From: Hondaea fermentalgiana
Taxonomy: Eukaryota > Sar > Bigyra > Thraustochytrida > Thraustochytriidae
DNA: 64,000 bases
Assembly (NCBI GenBank): GCA_014084085.1
Contig: NPFB01000070.1
Span: 62,001-126,000 of the forward strand
Direction of reading: 5' to 3'
The notes under the pieces are model-generated. The model was not told where the DNA came from, did no database searches, and saw nothing but the letters and a program-made list of their open reading frames with translations. This document shows, in pieces, positions 49,086 to 59,107 of this stretch. The position numbers and the translations under genes are program-made. The stretch's first letter is position 1, and every line of letters starts with the position of its first letter.

Positions 49086-50030
49086 GATGTCTTCTTCCTC
49101 TTCTTCTTCTCTATCTACGACGGCGGCGGCGACGTGCTTGCTGTTGCTAGCTCGCTTGCTCTTGGCTTGTTTTCGAGTTCTGGATTGCGATTCTGGTTTG
49201 CTGCTCCAGGCTGCCCTGCCGGCGAGACCGGTGCGGGCCGTGCCGCCGCCCCTCGCAGCTAGCAGGCTGAGGCCCACGGGCCGCAATTGGAACCGTGCCC
49301 GCGACTCTCAGCCTGGCCCCGGCAGCGCAGCTCCTCCCGAAGCGAAGCGTCCGGAACCCTGCCCTCTCCAGCATGTGTCTGCGTGCGTGCGTGCGTGCGT
49401 GAGAGCGTGCGCGCGTGCGTGGAGCGTGCGTATGCGTGCCTCAAAAATTGCACGAATGCCCCTGCTGCTGCAGCTGCAGCTGCTGCTCCTCGTGGTCCTC
49501 ATTCGCCTCGCGGTGAGATGATGGATGAGCCTGCTGCTTGCAGCATCCTTGCGCATTCCCGCCCTCACGTGTCGACGGGCCTCGCCTCCTCTGCCTCCGT
49601 CTCTGCTTTCCCGCCCTCGCGCCCCGTCGCCCGCGACCGCGAGGCGCTGCCCGCCCGAGCGTTGTCGCGCACCGCCTCGGCAAACCTCGTCATGTGCGCC
49701 ATGTCTCCATCTTTCCCGCGCTCGGGGACCATCCCATCTCCCGGCCCAGACGAGAAGAGCAACGATGCCCACGCCAGCTAGCAGACGCCTTCCGCCTTCC
49801 GCCGCCGACGCTGCGCAGAGCGCTCGCTCGCCCGCCCGCGCACGGCTCCGCCTCGAAGCTCTGCGCGTTTGTTCTGCATGCTGCAGCTGCTTTTGCGAGG
49901 CGTCCATCGAGATGGGACCGACGGGATGGGACGCTTTCTTTCTTTCCTTCTTTCTTTCTTTCGTTCTTTCTCCCCGTACAGCCCCGCGCGCGCGTTCTCG
50001 CGTGAGCCTCGCCGGCGAGGCGAAGCGCGC

Positions 50031-50061
<31 letters not shown>

Positions 50062-50330
50062 GAGGCCGGCCGCGGCGCGACGCAGCTCAGATGTGCGGAG
50101 GCCGGGGGCGCGGAGTCTCGCGAGCCTCGCGCTGCAAGGGCGAGCTGCAGCTGGTGCGGCTGGCGCGTCCCAAGTATCTATCATTCGCGACGAGGAGAAG
50201 CGAAGGGGTCCCCGGGGACAAGAGCGGGGACACCGGTGTGTACTTTGGGTTTAGCAGCAGCAGCTTGCAGTGGCAGCTGGTGATGGATGATACGCGACAG
50301 CGAGCTCGATGTGCTGTCCGCAGCCGCACA
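49086..50330. other. 1.2-kb intergenic region
   Basis: It holds GTGC (49379-49402), CTTT (about 49938-49965) and CCTG (about 50033-50060) tetranucleotide repeats. Open frames are GC-bias artefacts. No gene. Confidence 0.5.
49379..49402. repeat. GTGC/CGTG tetranucleotide repeat
   Basis: Five to six tandem units, about 300 bp upstream of the hydrophilic-protein start. Confidence 0.8.
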
Positions 50331-51443
50331 TCAGACAGAGGCATTTGCGTCAGGATTAGCGACGAGCGCCTTGGCCTGGTCTCTGGCCTTTTGACGCATG
50401 CGGCGGGCCCGTCGCACATACAACACGACGGCGACCACGATGACGCAAAGGGACAGGACCACAGCGGAGACAGCCAGCTTGAAGGTGAGATCGCAATGCC
50501 CCTCGCTGTTTGCGGATACCTGGATCGACTGCAAGGATGGTACCTGGGACCGGAGCAGAGACTCGTACGTGGAAACGCGCGTGAAAACGTCGGGGAGCGA
50601 GGTGTCGCAGTCGGCAGAAAAGGACGTGATCCCGATCTGGACGTAGCTTCCCGAGGTCGCAGTTGCAGACGTGTCGCTCTCGTCTGCTCCTGACTGGACG
50701 TACATTAGCAACGGGCCGCCCGAATCACCATAACAAATGCTGACCCCGTCCGCACCCGCGCAAATGTGCCAGTCCTCGCGAAGGTCCACCGACGTGCGAA
50801 AGAACTCGTGCGAGCACTGGGCGAGGCACATGGTCGACGTGTTCGCTGCGTAAAGAGATCGAGACTCTGTCGTGGACTCCGGACTCAATACGCCCCAGCC
50901 CGCCATCGTTGCGGTGACGCCGTAGCCGATCAAGGAGTTCGCCGTGGGCAAAAGCACCGGGTCAAACGAAAGCTCTGTCCCGGCGTCGAGAGGAAAGCGC
51001 ACGAGACCGACGTCGTTCTGGAGGCCTCCGTTGTTGTCCGTATAATCTACAAAGCCGTCATGTATGTAGTACTGGCTCGAGTACAGAGGGCCGATCTCGC
51101 CGACGCTGGATTGAAAAAGGGTTTCGCGCAAAAAGTAGGCCTCGATGCTGCTCGGGCTGTCCGCCAAGCAATGCGCGGCGGTGAGCACCATCACGTCGTC
51201 GCCGTCGCGCCCAATGTAGGTGCCCCCGCACGCCGACGATTGCGAGCTCGACGTCACGACGAGCGACGCCAGGAACGGGTAGTCGGCCGTCTCCGACGCG
51301 ACGCCGTTCACGACCCTCGCCGTGGACCCGGCCGCCGCCGTCATCGCCGCCGCCTTCGCGGCGGCGCCCGCATCATCCGCGGCAGCACCAGCGTCTGCGG
51401 CAGCGGGCGCCTCCGCGACGGGCTCCAGCGCGCGCCAGCCCAT
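50331..51443 (-). CDS. Chymotrypsin-fold (S1) serine protease with C-terminal TM anchor
   Basis: 370 aa. The activation-type start VVNGVAS (about 44-50) opens an S1 domain with the full triad: His91 (LTAAHC), Asp144 (NDVGLV) and Ser241 (GDSGGP). The residue six before Ser241 is Ser rather than Asp, suggesting chymotrypsin-like rather than trypsin-like preference. A TM lies at about 325-347 (LAVSAVVLSLCVIVVAVVLYV), followed by a basic cytosolic tail, giving a type I layout. The Ala-rich N-terminus is not a convincing signal peptide. A CTCTGCAG acceptor-like site lies just upstream of the ATG, so a first exon with the signal may be missing from this model. Confidence 0.85.
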   Translation of the reverse strand: MGWRALEPVAEAPAAADAGAAADDAGAAAKAAAMTAAAGSTARVVNGVASETADYPFLASLVVTSSSQSSACGGTYIGRDGDDVMVLTAAHCLADSPSSIEAYFLRETLFQSSVGEIGPLYSSQYYIHDGFVDYTDNNGGLQNDVGLVRFPLDAGTELSFDPVLLPTANSLIGYGVTATMAGWGVLSPESTTESRSLYAANTSTMCLAQCSHEFFRTSVDLREDWHICAGADGVSICYGDSGGPLLMYVQSGADESDTSATATSGSYVQIGITSFSADCDTSLPDVFTRVSTYESLLRSQVPSLQSIQVSANSEGHCDLTFKLAVSAVVLSLCVIVVAVVLYVRRARRMRQKARDQAKALVANPDANASV

Positions 51444-52260
51444 GCCGGGCCGCGCGCGATTCCGGGACTGCAGAGGCGCCGCGCGTGCCTGCTACGGAGC
51501 GCGCGCTCACAGGCGGCCGTCCTGCACACGCGCACAACCGAAACAAGCAGCAGCCGCAGACAAGGGGGAGAAACAGGGAGTCCGACTCGACTCGACCCGA
51601 CCCGGCGCGGAGGAGGAGGCGAGAGGACGCACGAGGAGGCGGCCGAGCTGCACGCCGCGCCCATGTCGCGCCGCGCGCCGCTGCCGCTGCTGACTTGCGA
51701 CAGCGACTGGAAAGCTAGCGAGCGAGCGAAGCAAGCACGACGTGGCGCGCACGGTGGAATGGATGACGAGACACGCATGGGAGTCACGGCGGCATGGAGA
51801 GCTTACTTAGCCAGGCCTAGCTAGGCCTAGGGCTGGGCCTAGGGAGCTAGCTAGCAAGAAGTGTGCGCTGCACGCGCTGCGACGGCAGGGAATCGATGAC
51901 TGATTGATCGACACGGATTGATCGACTCGCCGAAGGGGGACGTGGTCGTCATGGGTCTGCAAGGTCTTCTGGGAGAGCGAGGTCCATCGTTGTATACGTT
52001 TCTATGCTCACTATACCTTCTACCTCCGATCACCCGTCGGTCGACAAGCTTTGTCCGTGGTCGGCCCGCGTGGCTGGCCAGCGCTGGCTTGCGTTAGTTG
52101 CTGGCAGGAAAGCCTAGCGGGAAAGTCTGCCTTCGTTGGCTGCCCCCACGAGACACAGACCATAACGCACCCGCTTTTATGTTTTATACCTCGATTGGTT
52201 GGTACTTTCTGGATTAAAATGTGCAAAATGACCAAGAAGTCACGCACAGGGTCGGCCCGC
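51444..52260. other. Intergenic region upstream of the serine protease
   Basis: It contains a cluster of AGGCCTAG/GGGCCTAGGG palindromes with CTAGCTAG (51811-51855) and possibly an unrecognised first exon of the protease gene. No other gene. Confidence 0.45.
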
Positions 52261-53934
52261 TCATTGTTGTGAACACGAGCCTGCCCGCGGAACATCAGGG
52301 CGGAGCATAGGCTTGCCCCGGATCTCCGAGTCGTCTGGAATGGGCGCGACGGGAAAACCGCGGCGGATCATGTGGCAGCGAAATTGGCGCGCGCGCCCAA
52401 TCACGGCTTGCGTCGCCTCCTTGGGAGACCATAGGTGCTCAGAGACGCCCGCAAGCCGCGGCCAAATCGTTTGTAACAACACAGAGACGTCGAGCTTCTC
52501 AGCCCATACTGCCCCACCGCCGCCCAGTACCAGAGAACAATCCCTCGTGCCTTTGCCGCAGGGATCAGTGAACCGTGTTGCCTTATATGAGGCCTGGCCG
52601 TCAAAGTACCACGAATTGACGGGCGAATGCAGGACATTGAAACCTTGCCCAATGGCCTTGAAGACCTGGTCGCTGCGAAGCCAGTAGTGAAAAATGCTTG
52701 TCTTGGGCCACGATTGGCCAAAGTTCACAAAGACCTCCTCCCAGCTGACTGGTGTCACGCCCAAGGTATCCGAGGCCTCAGCATGCGCTGTCTTAACAAA
52801 TTCGAGATACAGTTGCTTGGCGTCGAGGTGGTGATCTTGCGCGTACTTCATCGTAGCCGGGTCCTTCGCCCAGGTTGTCTTCCAGTTTACCTCATCTCCG
52901 CCAAGATGCATTAAAGTGTCTGGGAAGATGTCATGAATCTCTGCCATGAGCTTGGAAATCACCGTTTGCGCACCGCCCCCCGCAAGCGTGATAACCTCTT
53001 TGCGTGCAGTGCAGATATCCGGACGACCTACGCACCAAGACTTGGAGTGCCCAGGGATGTCGAGCTCTGGCATGACGCGGATACCTCTGGCGTGCGCATA
53101 GGCAACAATCGACCGCAAATCTCCCGAAGTATACTTGTCTTGGCCATTGTAGGCGCCCTTGCAGAGTTCAGGCACGCTCTCGCTGCACCAAGGGAAAGAT
53201 TGGTCGTCCATAAGATGCCAATGTAGAACATTGATCTTGGTATGGGCCATGCCGTCCAAAATCTTGCGCAGCGTGGGAATTGGAATGTAGTGCCGGCTCG
53301 AGTCTACGAGTAGCTCGCGGTGCGGGAACCGAGGCGCGTCACGAATATCCCAGTCTGCATGAGCGATCTCGTAGACTGCCATCTCAGCATTATAGTGGAC
53401 GAGCTGGCTGAATGTCTCGAGCCCATGGATTGCACCAAACATGGTTGCTGCCTCAAGTTGGATGGCCTGGTCCGTCACCTGAAGCGAGTAGCTCTCGTCG
53501 ACTCCAAGAGACTGAATCGAGCTTGCATCTTGAACTGTAATCTTGATGGCGTCAAGACATGCTACATCGCTGCAGGGGCTTGGCGCGATCTTATGCGATG
53601 GTGAAAAAATTAGATTTACAATACGACCGATGGCGTCTTTGAGCAGTGCGCATTCTCCGCCCTTTTCTTTGCCACACTTTTCCACGTCCCACGTGAACGT
53701 GGCAGTATTGAGCCGCACGCGTTTGGTGCCGTGCATGACATGCGCTGGCAGAGGAAATGGCAAGTTTTCGGGCAGAGCCTCCCAAGCGACGTTGGTTTCG
53801 AGGGGCCGATCCGGGTCTCGTCTTCGCGCTTGCGCATTTGCGCCCGACACTGCGACCCCTCGTAAAAGGGCGAGAAATAGCGCAAGTACCAGCGCCAGCG
53901 CCAGCGTGTGAGGCCGCTGCGTGCTCAAGGCCAT
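52261..53934 (-). CDS. Beta-N-acetylhexosaminidase, glycoside hydrolase family 20
   Basis: 557 aa. It releases terminal GlcNAc/GalNAc from glycans, usually in the lysosome/vacuole or outside the cell. The signal peptide is LALALVLALFLALLRGVAVSG. An N-terminal GH20b-type domain (about 40-190) precedes the TIM barrel starting RFPHRELLVDSSRHYIP. Catalytic Asp-Glu lie in LMHLGGDEVNW. Other conserved blocks are LHWHLMDDQSFPW, MPELDIPGHSKSW, VSWEEVF and EHLWSP. All key residues of HEXA/HEXB-type enzymes are present. The ATG at 53934 starts the signal peptide; the frame is open upstream. Confidence 0.93.
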   Translation of the reverse strand: MALSTQRPHTLALALVLALFLALLRGVAVSGANAQARRRDPDRPLETNVAWEALPENLPFPLPAHVMHGTKRVRLNTATFTWDVEKCGKEKGGECALLKDAIGRIVNLIFSPSHKIAPSPCSDVACLDAIKITVQDASSIQSLGVDESYSLQVTDQAIQLEAATMFGAIHGLETFSQLVHYNAEMAVYEIAHADWDIRDAPRFPHRELLVDSSRHYIPIPTLRKILDGMAHTKINVLHWHLMDDQSFPWCSESVPELCKGAYNGQDKYTSGDLRSIVAYAHARGIRVMPELDIPGHSKSWCVGRPDICTARKEVITLAGGGAQTVISKLMAEIHDIFPDTLMHLGGDEVNWKTTWAKDPATMKYAQDHHLDAKQLYLEFVKTAHAEASDTLGVTPVSWEEVFVNFGQSWPKTSIFHYWLRSDQVFKAIGQGFNVLHSPVNSWYFDGQASYKATRFTDPCGKGTRDCSLVLGGGGAVWAEKLDVSVLLQTIWPRLAGVSEHLWSPKEATQAVIGRARQFRCHMIRRGFPVAPIPDDSEIRGKPMLRPDVPRAGSCSQQ

Positions 53935-55247
53935 GACGACGATCCTCTTGTTGGCTGCCTTCGTCACCCTCTGCCCGCAGCCTTGCCGTGATGCTGTCAG
54001 CGGGGTGAGCCGTGAGCTGCGCGCGCCGCTCCCCACGCGCCGGTTGAGCTTGTATGCTCGCGCCTTGACCGAGAGGTGAGAACCTCTGTCGGTTCGACGT
54101 TTTGGACTTTCTTTACGCTACGCAGTCCTTTGCAGGCCTCGACAACACGTTGGCCTTCTGCCAAAACCAGCTGGCTGGCTGACCTGCTGGTTACCTCGCT
54201 GGCTGGCTAGCCTTCACATCCGGTCTTGACAACAATGTGGAGAAGAAGAGAAAAGACTGTTGGTGCAGAATGATGTGGATTGTGCGTGAATCGCTCGCGC
54301 TACGTTTGCAAGGTAAAAATATCGCTCTTGCTTCGATGCAGGGAGCAATGCCGGATTCATCGCCGACCATTTGCACGCGGCGAAGTCAGAAGAAAGCCGG
54401 AGATCAAAGGGGTCGCCTGCACGCTGGTCATCAGCGATGCTGCTCGATATCAAAGAACAGGCGTCATACTAACGAAAGGGTACATCCAGATCAACATCCA
54501 GGATGCATACTACCTTGAGGGAGAACTTCCCTCAACATGAAACCAAGGTAATTTTTGCGTAAAGCGATAGCAGAGACCCCTTCTTGGGCCACGAGCTGTT
54601 GCACTCCTCTTGCATTTCAATTCTAAAGGTGCTGTACTTTTTACAAGACAACGATGGCCTGGCTTGTCGTATCGTAAAGAACGATCAATTGTGCCTTGAT
54701 CAAGCCTTTCGCGCGGTGATTGAATTTGAGCAGGCTATATGCACACGTCTGCGCGGTCTTTAGGTATATCTTGCTTCGTCAAGCACCTAGTCGTGCCGTC
54801 TTAAAGAAATGACGCCCTTCTCAAGCCCAAGTCATATGTCTCAGTTCTCGAGGGTAGGCTAGATAGGAAAAAGGGTGGATTGCCCTCAAGAGAGCTCGCC
54901 GACAGGGACTGCCCCCCTTCTTGCCTCCCCAAAAAAATGGAGCTCGCCGATAGGGACTGCCATCAAATCTCGTAATTCTCTTTCCTCTTTCATCTTGAAA
55001 AGCTCATGCCGGCGGTCTCTAGGAGCTCATCCAGGCTCACCTCATCTCACCGTGACCTTTCCCTGCGCAACCCCAATTTCGTGGGACGGACTTATACCGG
55101 TCCGGTCCCCCATGGCAAAGAAGACGAAGCAGCAGATCGCATTTGAGCGGCAAGAGCACTTGAGCAGAAGAGCGCGGCACAGCGCGGAGAAGAGGCAAGC
55201 ATAGCGACGCAAGGAGAACGTTCGGCACGCAGCGTAGGTCCGGCAAG
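53935..55247. other. 1.3-kb intergenic region with shared promoters
   Basis: Divergent gap between hexosaminidase (-) and enoyl-CoA hydratase (+). A 22-bp direct repeat with one mismatch lies at 54892-54913 and 54940-54961. Small ORFs around 54240-54540 have no support. Confidence 0.5.
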
Positions 55248-56120
55248 ATGGTGCTCAAGGTGGAGGTGAAGGACAAGGTGATGACGATGACCATCTCGCG
55301 ACCCGAGATCCGCAACGCGTGGACGGAGAAGCTGCGCGACGATATCTGCAAGGCCGTGGACCAGGCGAACAAGGACCCGAATGTTCGCGCCGTGATCTTG
55401 ACCGGCGACCCTGCAGGCAATGCGTTTTGTGCTGGCATGCAGCTCGCGGGCGACAAGGAGTCTGCCGCCGTCTTGGCGAATGACATCCCGGAAGGCCGCA
55501 AGTCCGACAACTCGACCTTTCGCGACGGTGGCGGTATCGCATCGCTTGCCATTCTCAACTGCACCAAGCCCGTGATTGCTGCAATGAACGGCGCTGCCGT
55601 GGGCGTGGGCATGACCCTTGCGTGCTGCTGCGACATGCGCGTGATGGCCGAGGGATCCAAATGTGGCTTTGTCTTTGTTCGCCGCGGCCTTGCGTGCGAG
55701 TCGATCTCGTCGTGGACGCTGCGCAAGCTCGTGGGCACGGGTAAGGCCATGGAGCTTGTGCTGACAGGCCGTGTCTTCAAGTCCGAAGAGGCGCCGCCGG
55801 GTCTCTTCAACTACGTTCTGCCCAAGGATCAAGTGTTGGCCAAGGCGACTGAGCTCGCTCGTGAGATTGCAGACTACACCAGCGCCGTGGGTGTGAGTCT
55901 TTCCAAGTTCGCCATCCTGCGCAATGGCAACATGAGCCCAGAGGAAGCGCACTTGGTTGAGTCGCGCATGATCCATAATGCCCTGGGCAGCGATGATTTC
56001 GAAGAGGGCCGCAAGTCGTTCCTGGAGAAACGCCCTCCCAACTTTACGACCGACCCGTTCCGCAATCTGCCCGAGTTCTACCCGTGGTGGGTGCAGATCA
56101 AGACGCACCCGAAGCTCTGA
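55248..56120 (+). CDS. Enoyl-CoA hydratase/isomerase (crotonase) family protein
   Basis: 290 aa, full-length crotonase fold. CoA and oxyanion-hole motifs are NAFCAGMQLAG (58-68) and NGAAVGVGMTL (114-124). The region CDMRVMAEGSKCGF ... RGLACESISSWTLRKLVG retains a Glu (about 151) at the position of the second catalytic acid of hydratases. The first hydratase Glu is not obvious, so an isomerase or a specialised hydratase is possible. No mitochondrial presequence or clear C-terminal SKL-type signal (ends HPKL). It would act in acyl-CoA metabolism, possibly beta-oxidation. Intronless. Confidence 0.85.
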   Translation: MVLKVEVKDKVMTMTISRPEIRNAWTEKLRDDICKAVDQANKDPNVRAVILTGDPAGNAFCAGMQLAGDKESAAVLANDIPEGRKSDNSTFRDGGGIASLAILNCTKPVIAAMNGAAVGVGMTLACCCDMRVMAEGSKCGFVFVRRGLACESISSWTLRKLVGTGKAMELVLTGRVFKSEEAPPGLFNYVLPKDQVLAKATELAREIADYTSAVGVSLSKFAILRNGNMSPEEAHLVESRMIHNALGSDDFEEGRKSFLEKRPPNFTTDPFRNLPEFYPWWVQIKTHPKL

Positions 56121-57162
56121 TTCATCTCAACTTCAAGTTATCAAGCACGGGTTCCGATAAATTCAAAGAATTTTACTGCGAAGCATTCATATTTTTTATT
56201 TCTGTCATTGAGAGAAAGTGATGTTTTCGATGAGTGACCTTTGCAACAGACAGTTGACTGCATGGCCAGTCTGTGCTTGTGACTTCTATTTTCAACCATG
56301 TTTACGTCGCAAGGTACTCGCAATAGAATTTTGTATCAGCTGATAGCTCATTGTCCATTCACAACAGACGAAGAGATTTGTTGCCACCCCTTGTCGCCTA
56401 GAATTGTAGTAGGGGGGGCGGGGGGAGAAGGCGTACATGCCGCGACATCAGAGCCAAAATAAGGCTTCTCCATGACTAAACTTCTCTAAAATCGTGTACA
56501 CCCAAATATTTTTATTGATCAGCATTCGAGATCTCGCAACCGCCACGGCGGACGTTTTTTATACATTTTCCAAGCTTTCTGAAACGCTTCGTTCTTATCT
56601 CCTCCAAGTTGTGGCTCTCGTCGAGTGTAAAACCTTGCATGTTTCAATGTTGATATGGTGTCATGGCAAACCGGAGCTTTTCTTTCTTGAGAGACAGGCT
56701 CGAAAGATTGCTGAAGCGAAGAGAGAAAGCAACTTGATAAGTAAAGACAGGTTTGGCAGCGTGGTATTTACTGTTGAAAATCATAATGAAAGAAAGTCTT
56801 TGTCAGGCCAAACAAAATAATTGAATGAAGATTTGAAGGAACAGGGTGTCCATGCGGCAGGCTTGGACGCCATCCCTCTAATGCAGGGAGGAGGAACAAA
56901 GTTGTCGCAGTGCTTGGCTCTAGAGGTCAGTTGGCTGATGCTTGTATACTCGCGAGCTGATCACTGGCATGCAGACCAATTGACCCGGTTCTAAAGCTTG
57001 CACTGTCTGAAGAGAATATACGTACAGGTCAGGAAGGAGCGCGGATAAAAGGAAGCTTAAGCCGCGGGGTACGTGCGTTCACGCATGCCTTGACGGCGAG
57101 AGGAGACTCCTCTTTTCTCCCCCCCTCCTTTTCTTTTCTTTGAAGTTCCAGTGCTTCTGGGA
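56121..57162. other. Convergent intergenic region, relatively AT-rich
   Basis: 1 kb between the hydratase (+) and kinase (-) stops. It includes a G-run (about 56411-56426). I see no gene. Confidence 0.5.
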
Positions 57163-58656
57163 TTACCACTCGCCAACCTCTGTGCTGCCATAGGCGGTTG
57201 AAGGGTCCCAGGTCCACCAAGGGGCGAGTTCGGTCCAGAAGCGGGAAGCCTGAATTTCTTCAAAGCCGCGCCGGTATCCAAGACGTGTGTGCGGTGCCTT
57301 GCGAAAGCTGGCAGCAAAAAATGTGCGGAGAGACATAGGTGTTCGAATGGCCTCTCGGGTCTCAAGAAAGTCAGGAACCTCGACTGGAGCCTGGCAGATA
57401 AGGTCGCACATGGTCACATCGTCCTCATGGTACCAGGGCCAGTTCGCAAAAAGGGCCTCGAATGCGAGAACAGCAAAGGACCACCAGTCGGACTCCGTGC
57501 CGTGAGGCTTGCGCTTGAAGATTTCGGGCCCGGCGTAAGCGATCGTGCCGGACTGGGTCACGCACTCGAGACGGCCATTCGTGCGGTTGGTGTGGCGGGC
57601 AGGATCGAGCGTGGTGGAGAGTCCGAAGTCGAGGAGCTTGGCGGTGCCCTGCTGGGAGATGCCGACGTTTTCAGGCTTGAGGTCTCCGTGGATGATGTTG
57701 TGGCGGTGAAGGCAGTCAAGGCCACGCGCCACGTCTGCCAGAATGACAAGGTGCTCACAAGTGCGGAGGGCCTCGTCGCAGCCCCAAACACTGTAGAGGT
57801 CACCCTGCTCGCAGTACTCGAGGACGATGAGCGCGCTGTCACCCATGTCGCAAGCGTATTCAAGCTTGACGATGTTGTCGGACTCTAGGTGGAGACGCTT
57901 GCGCAGAACGGCGAGCTCGCTCTTGCCATGTTGGGAATTTTTTCGCTGTGTGAGCGGGACATTTTTCACCACGAGACGCTGGCTCATGGCTTCAGGGTCT
58001 GCGAGGAGGTGCTGGGCGCCAGGGATCTTGCCCACTTCCGGGCGCTCGATGAGGAGAACGTCGCCATAGGTGCCCTGGAGGTTGACGATGGGGTTGAGGC
58101 TGTTGAGGACGAGTTCGCCCTGGAGAGGCCCGGTGCTGGCGGCGGCGGAGGCGCCGCTTGCGCCAGCATCGGAGGGAGTGAGCACCTTCTCTTGTGTGAT
58201 TTGAGTTGGGGCCGGAGAGAGGGAGGCGCGTAATGAGCTGGTGGCCGCACTCATGGAGAGAGACCTTGTGAGGCTGCCTGGGATGCTCGGGGCCGGCGAC
58301 TTGGGATGTTGCGGTGTCTGTGCGTCTGAAAGGGCAAAGGGGGCCGTTGGTACGACTTTTGCCGATGTCGGAGACCCGACTGCACTGGAGGGTGCGCTGC
58401 TATTGTTCATAATTTTGGTATCAACCCAGAGTCCGCTGGGTCTTGGCCGTGAGCGCTCTGGTTTGTTGGCTTGGGGCGGGCGTGTGGTCTTGGGGAGGAC
58501 CGTCGCTGCGCTCATGACATCCTCGGCTACCTTGGCAACCGCTTCCACAGACAAGGGTTGCGCCTTGCGTTGCTGCGTGTGCTCTTGCAGCAGCATCGTC
58601 GCTTGCGGCGGCAGTAGCTGCTCCTGCTGCTTGCTGAGCACGTCGAGTCTGTGCAT
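57163..58656 (-). CDS. Protein kinase, non-RD (HGD) type
   Basis: 497 aa. A long Ser/Pro/Ala-rich N-terminus (1-180) precedes the kinase domain (about 182-470): glycine-rich loop QGTYGDV (194-200), Lys231 (VVKNV), alpha-C Glu247, HGDLKPEN (323-330), DFGLS (343-347) and AGPEIF (375-380, the APE equivalent). The catalytic Asp, Lys and DFG are intact, so it should be active. The HRD Arg is Gly, which marks non-RD kinases that do not rely on activation-loop phosphorylation. It most resembles CAMK/AGC-like kinases, but I cannot name a family. The start is the first ATG after a leader with GCTT/CAAG repeats. Confidence 0.82.
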   Translation of the reverse strand: MHRLDVLSKQQEQLLPPQATMLLQEHTQQRKAQPLSVEAVAKVAEDVMSAATVLPKTTRPPQANKPERSRPRPSGLWVDTKIMNNSSAPSSAVGSPTSAKVVPTAPFALSDAQTPQHPKSPAPSIPGSLTRSLSMSAATSSLRASLSPAPTQITQEKVLTPSDAGASGASAAASTGPLQGELVLNSLNPIVNLQGTYGDVLLIERPEVGKIPGAQHLLADPEAMSQRLVVKNVPLTQRKNSQHGKSELAVLRKRLHLESDNIVKLEYACDMGDSALIVLEYCEQGDLYSVWGCDEALRTCEHLVILADVARGLDCLHRHNIIHGDLKPENVGISQQGTAKLLDFGLSTTLDPARHTNRTNGRLECVTQSGTIAYAGPEIFKRKPHGTESDWWSFAVLAFEALFANWPWYHEDDVTMCDLICQAPVEVPDFLETREAIRTPMSLRTFFAASFRKAPHTRLGYRRGFEEIQASRFWTELAPWWTWDPSTAYGSTEVGEW

Positions 58657-58804
58657 GCTGTTTGTTTGTTTGCTTGTTTGTTTGTTCGTCGAGTCTCTCT
58701 GTGTCTCTGTCTGGGGCGCGGAGAGGGCAGCGAGCAAGCGTGGAGGCGCTGAGGCGAGTTGCCGTTTACAGCGCCGCGCCGTGCCGGGCCCGGCAGGCAG
58801 CCAG

Positions 58805-58808
58805 ACAG

Positions 58809-58850
<42 letters not shown>

Positions 58851-58852
58851 GA
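58805..58852. repeat. CAAG tetranucleotide repeat upstream of the kinase gene
   Basis: About eleven tandem CAAG units (CTTG in the kinase sense), 150-195 nt 5' of the kinase ATG. Confidence 0.9.
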
Positions 58853-59044
58853 AGGAGCAACGAGAGCCAGCTGCTGGCCCTTCCTCGCCGCGGCTCGTCT
58901 TGTCTTGCCTAAGAGTGAACGCACGAAAGAATGAATGAGCGAACGCACGAGCGATAAGCAGACGCGGGCCGCGTCTCGTCTCGCTGCGCGCGGGGGCGCG
59001 AGCGCGGGGCCGCTGCTAGGCGTAGGCCCGCGCGGGGCGTGAGT

Positions 59045-59107
59045 GCTTGCGTGCGTGCGTGCGTGCGTGCGTGCGCGCGCGCGAGGCGTGCGTGCGTGCG
59101 TGCGTGC
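59045..59107. repeat. GTGC/CGTG tetranucleotide repeats
   Basis: Two neighbouring runs of CGTG units separated by a GCGCGCG stretch. Confidence 0.8.

Noticed and set aside
54237..54540. Overlapping small ORFs (about 90 codons)
   Set aside because: No domain, no codon bias like the neighbours, and both frames look equally random.
56494..56820. 108-codon plus-strand open frame
   Set aside because: It begins at GTG, lies in an AT-rich convergent 3' region and has no recognisable features.
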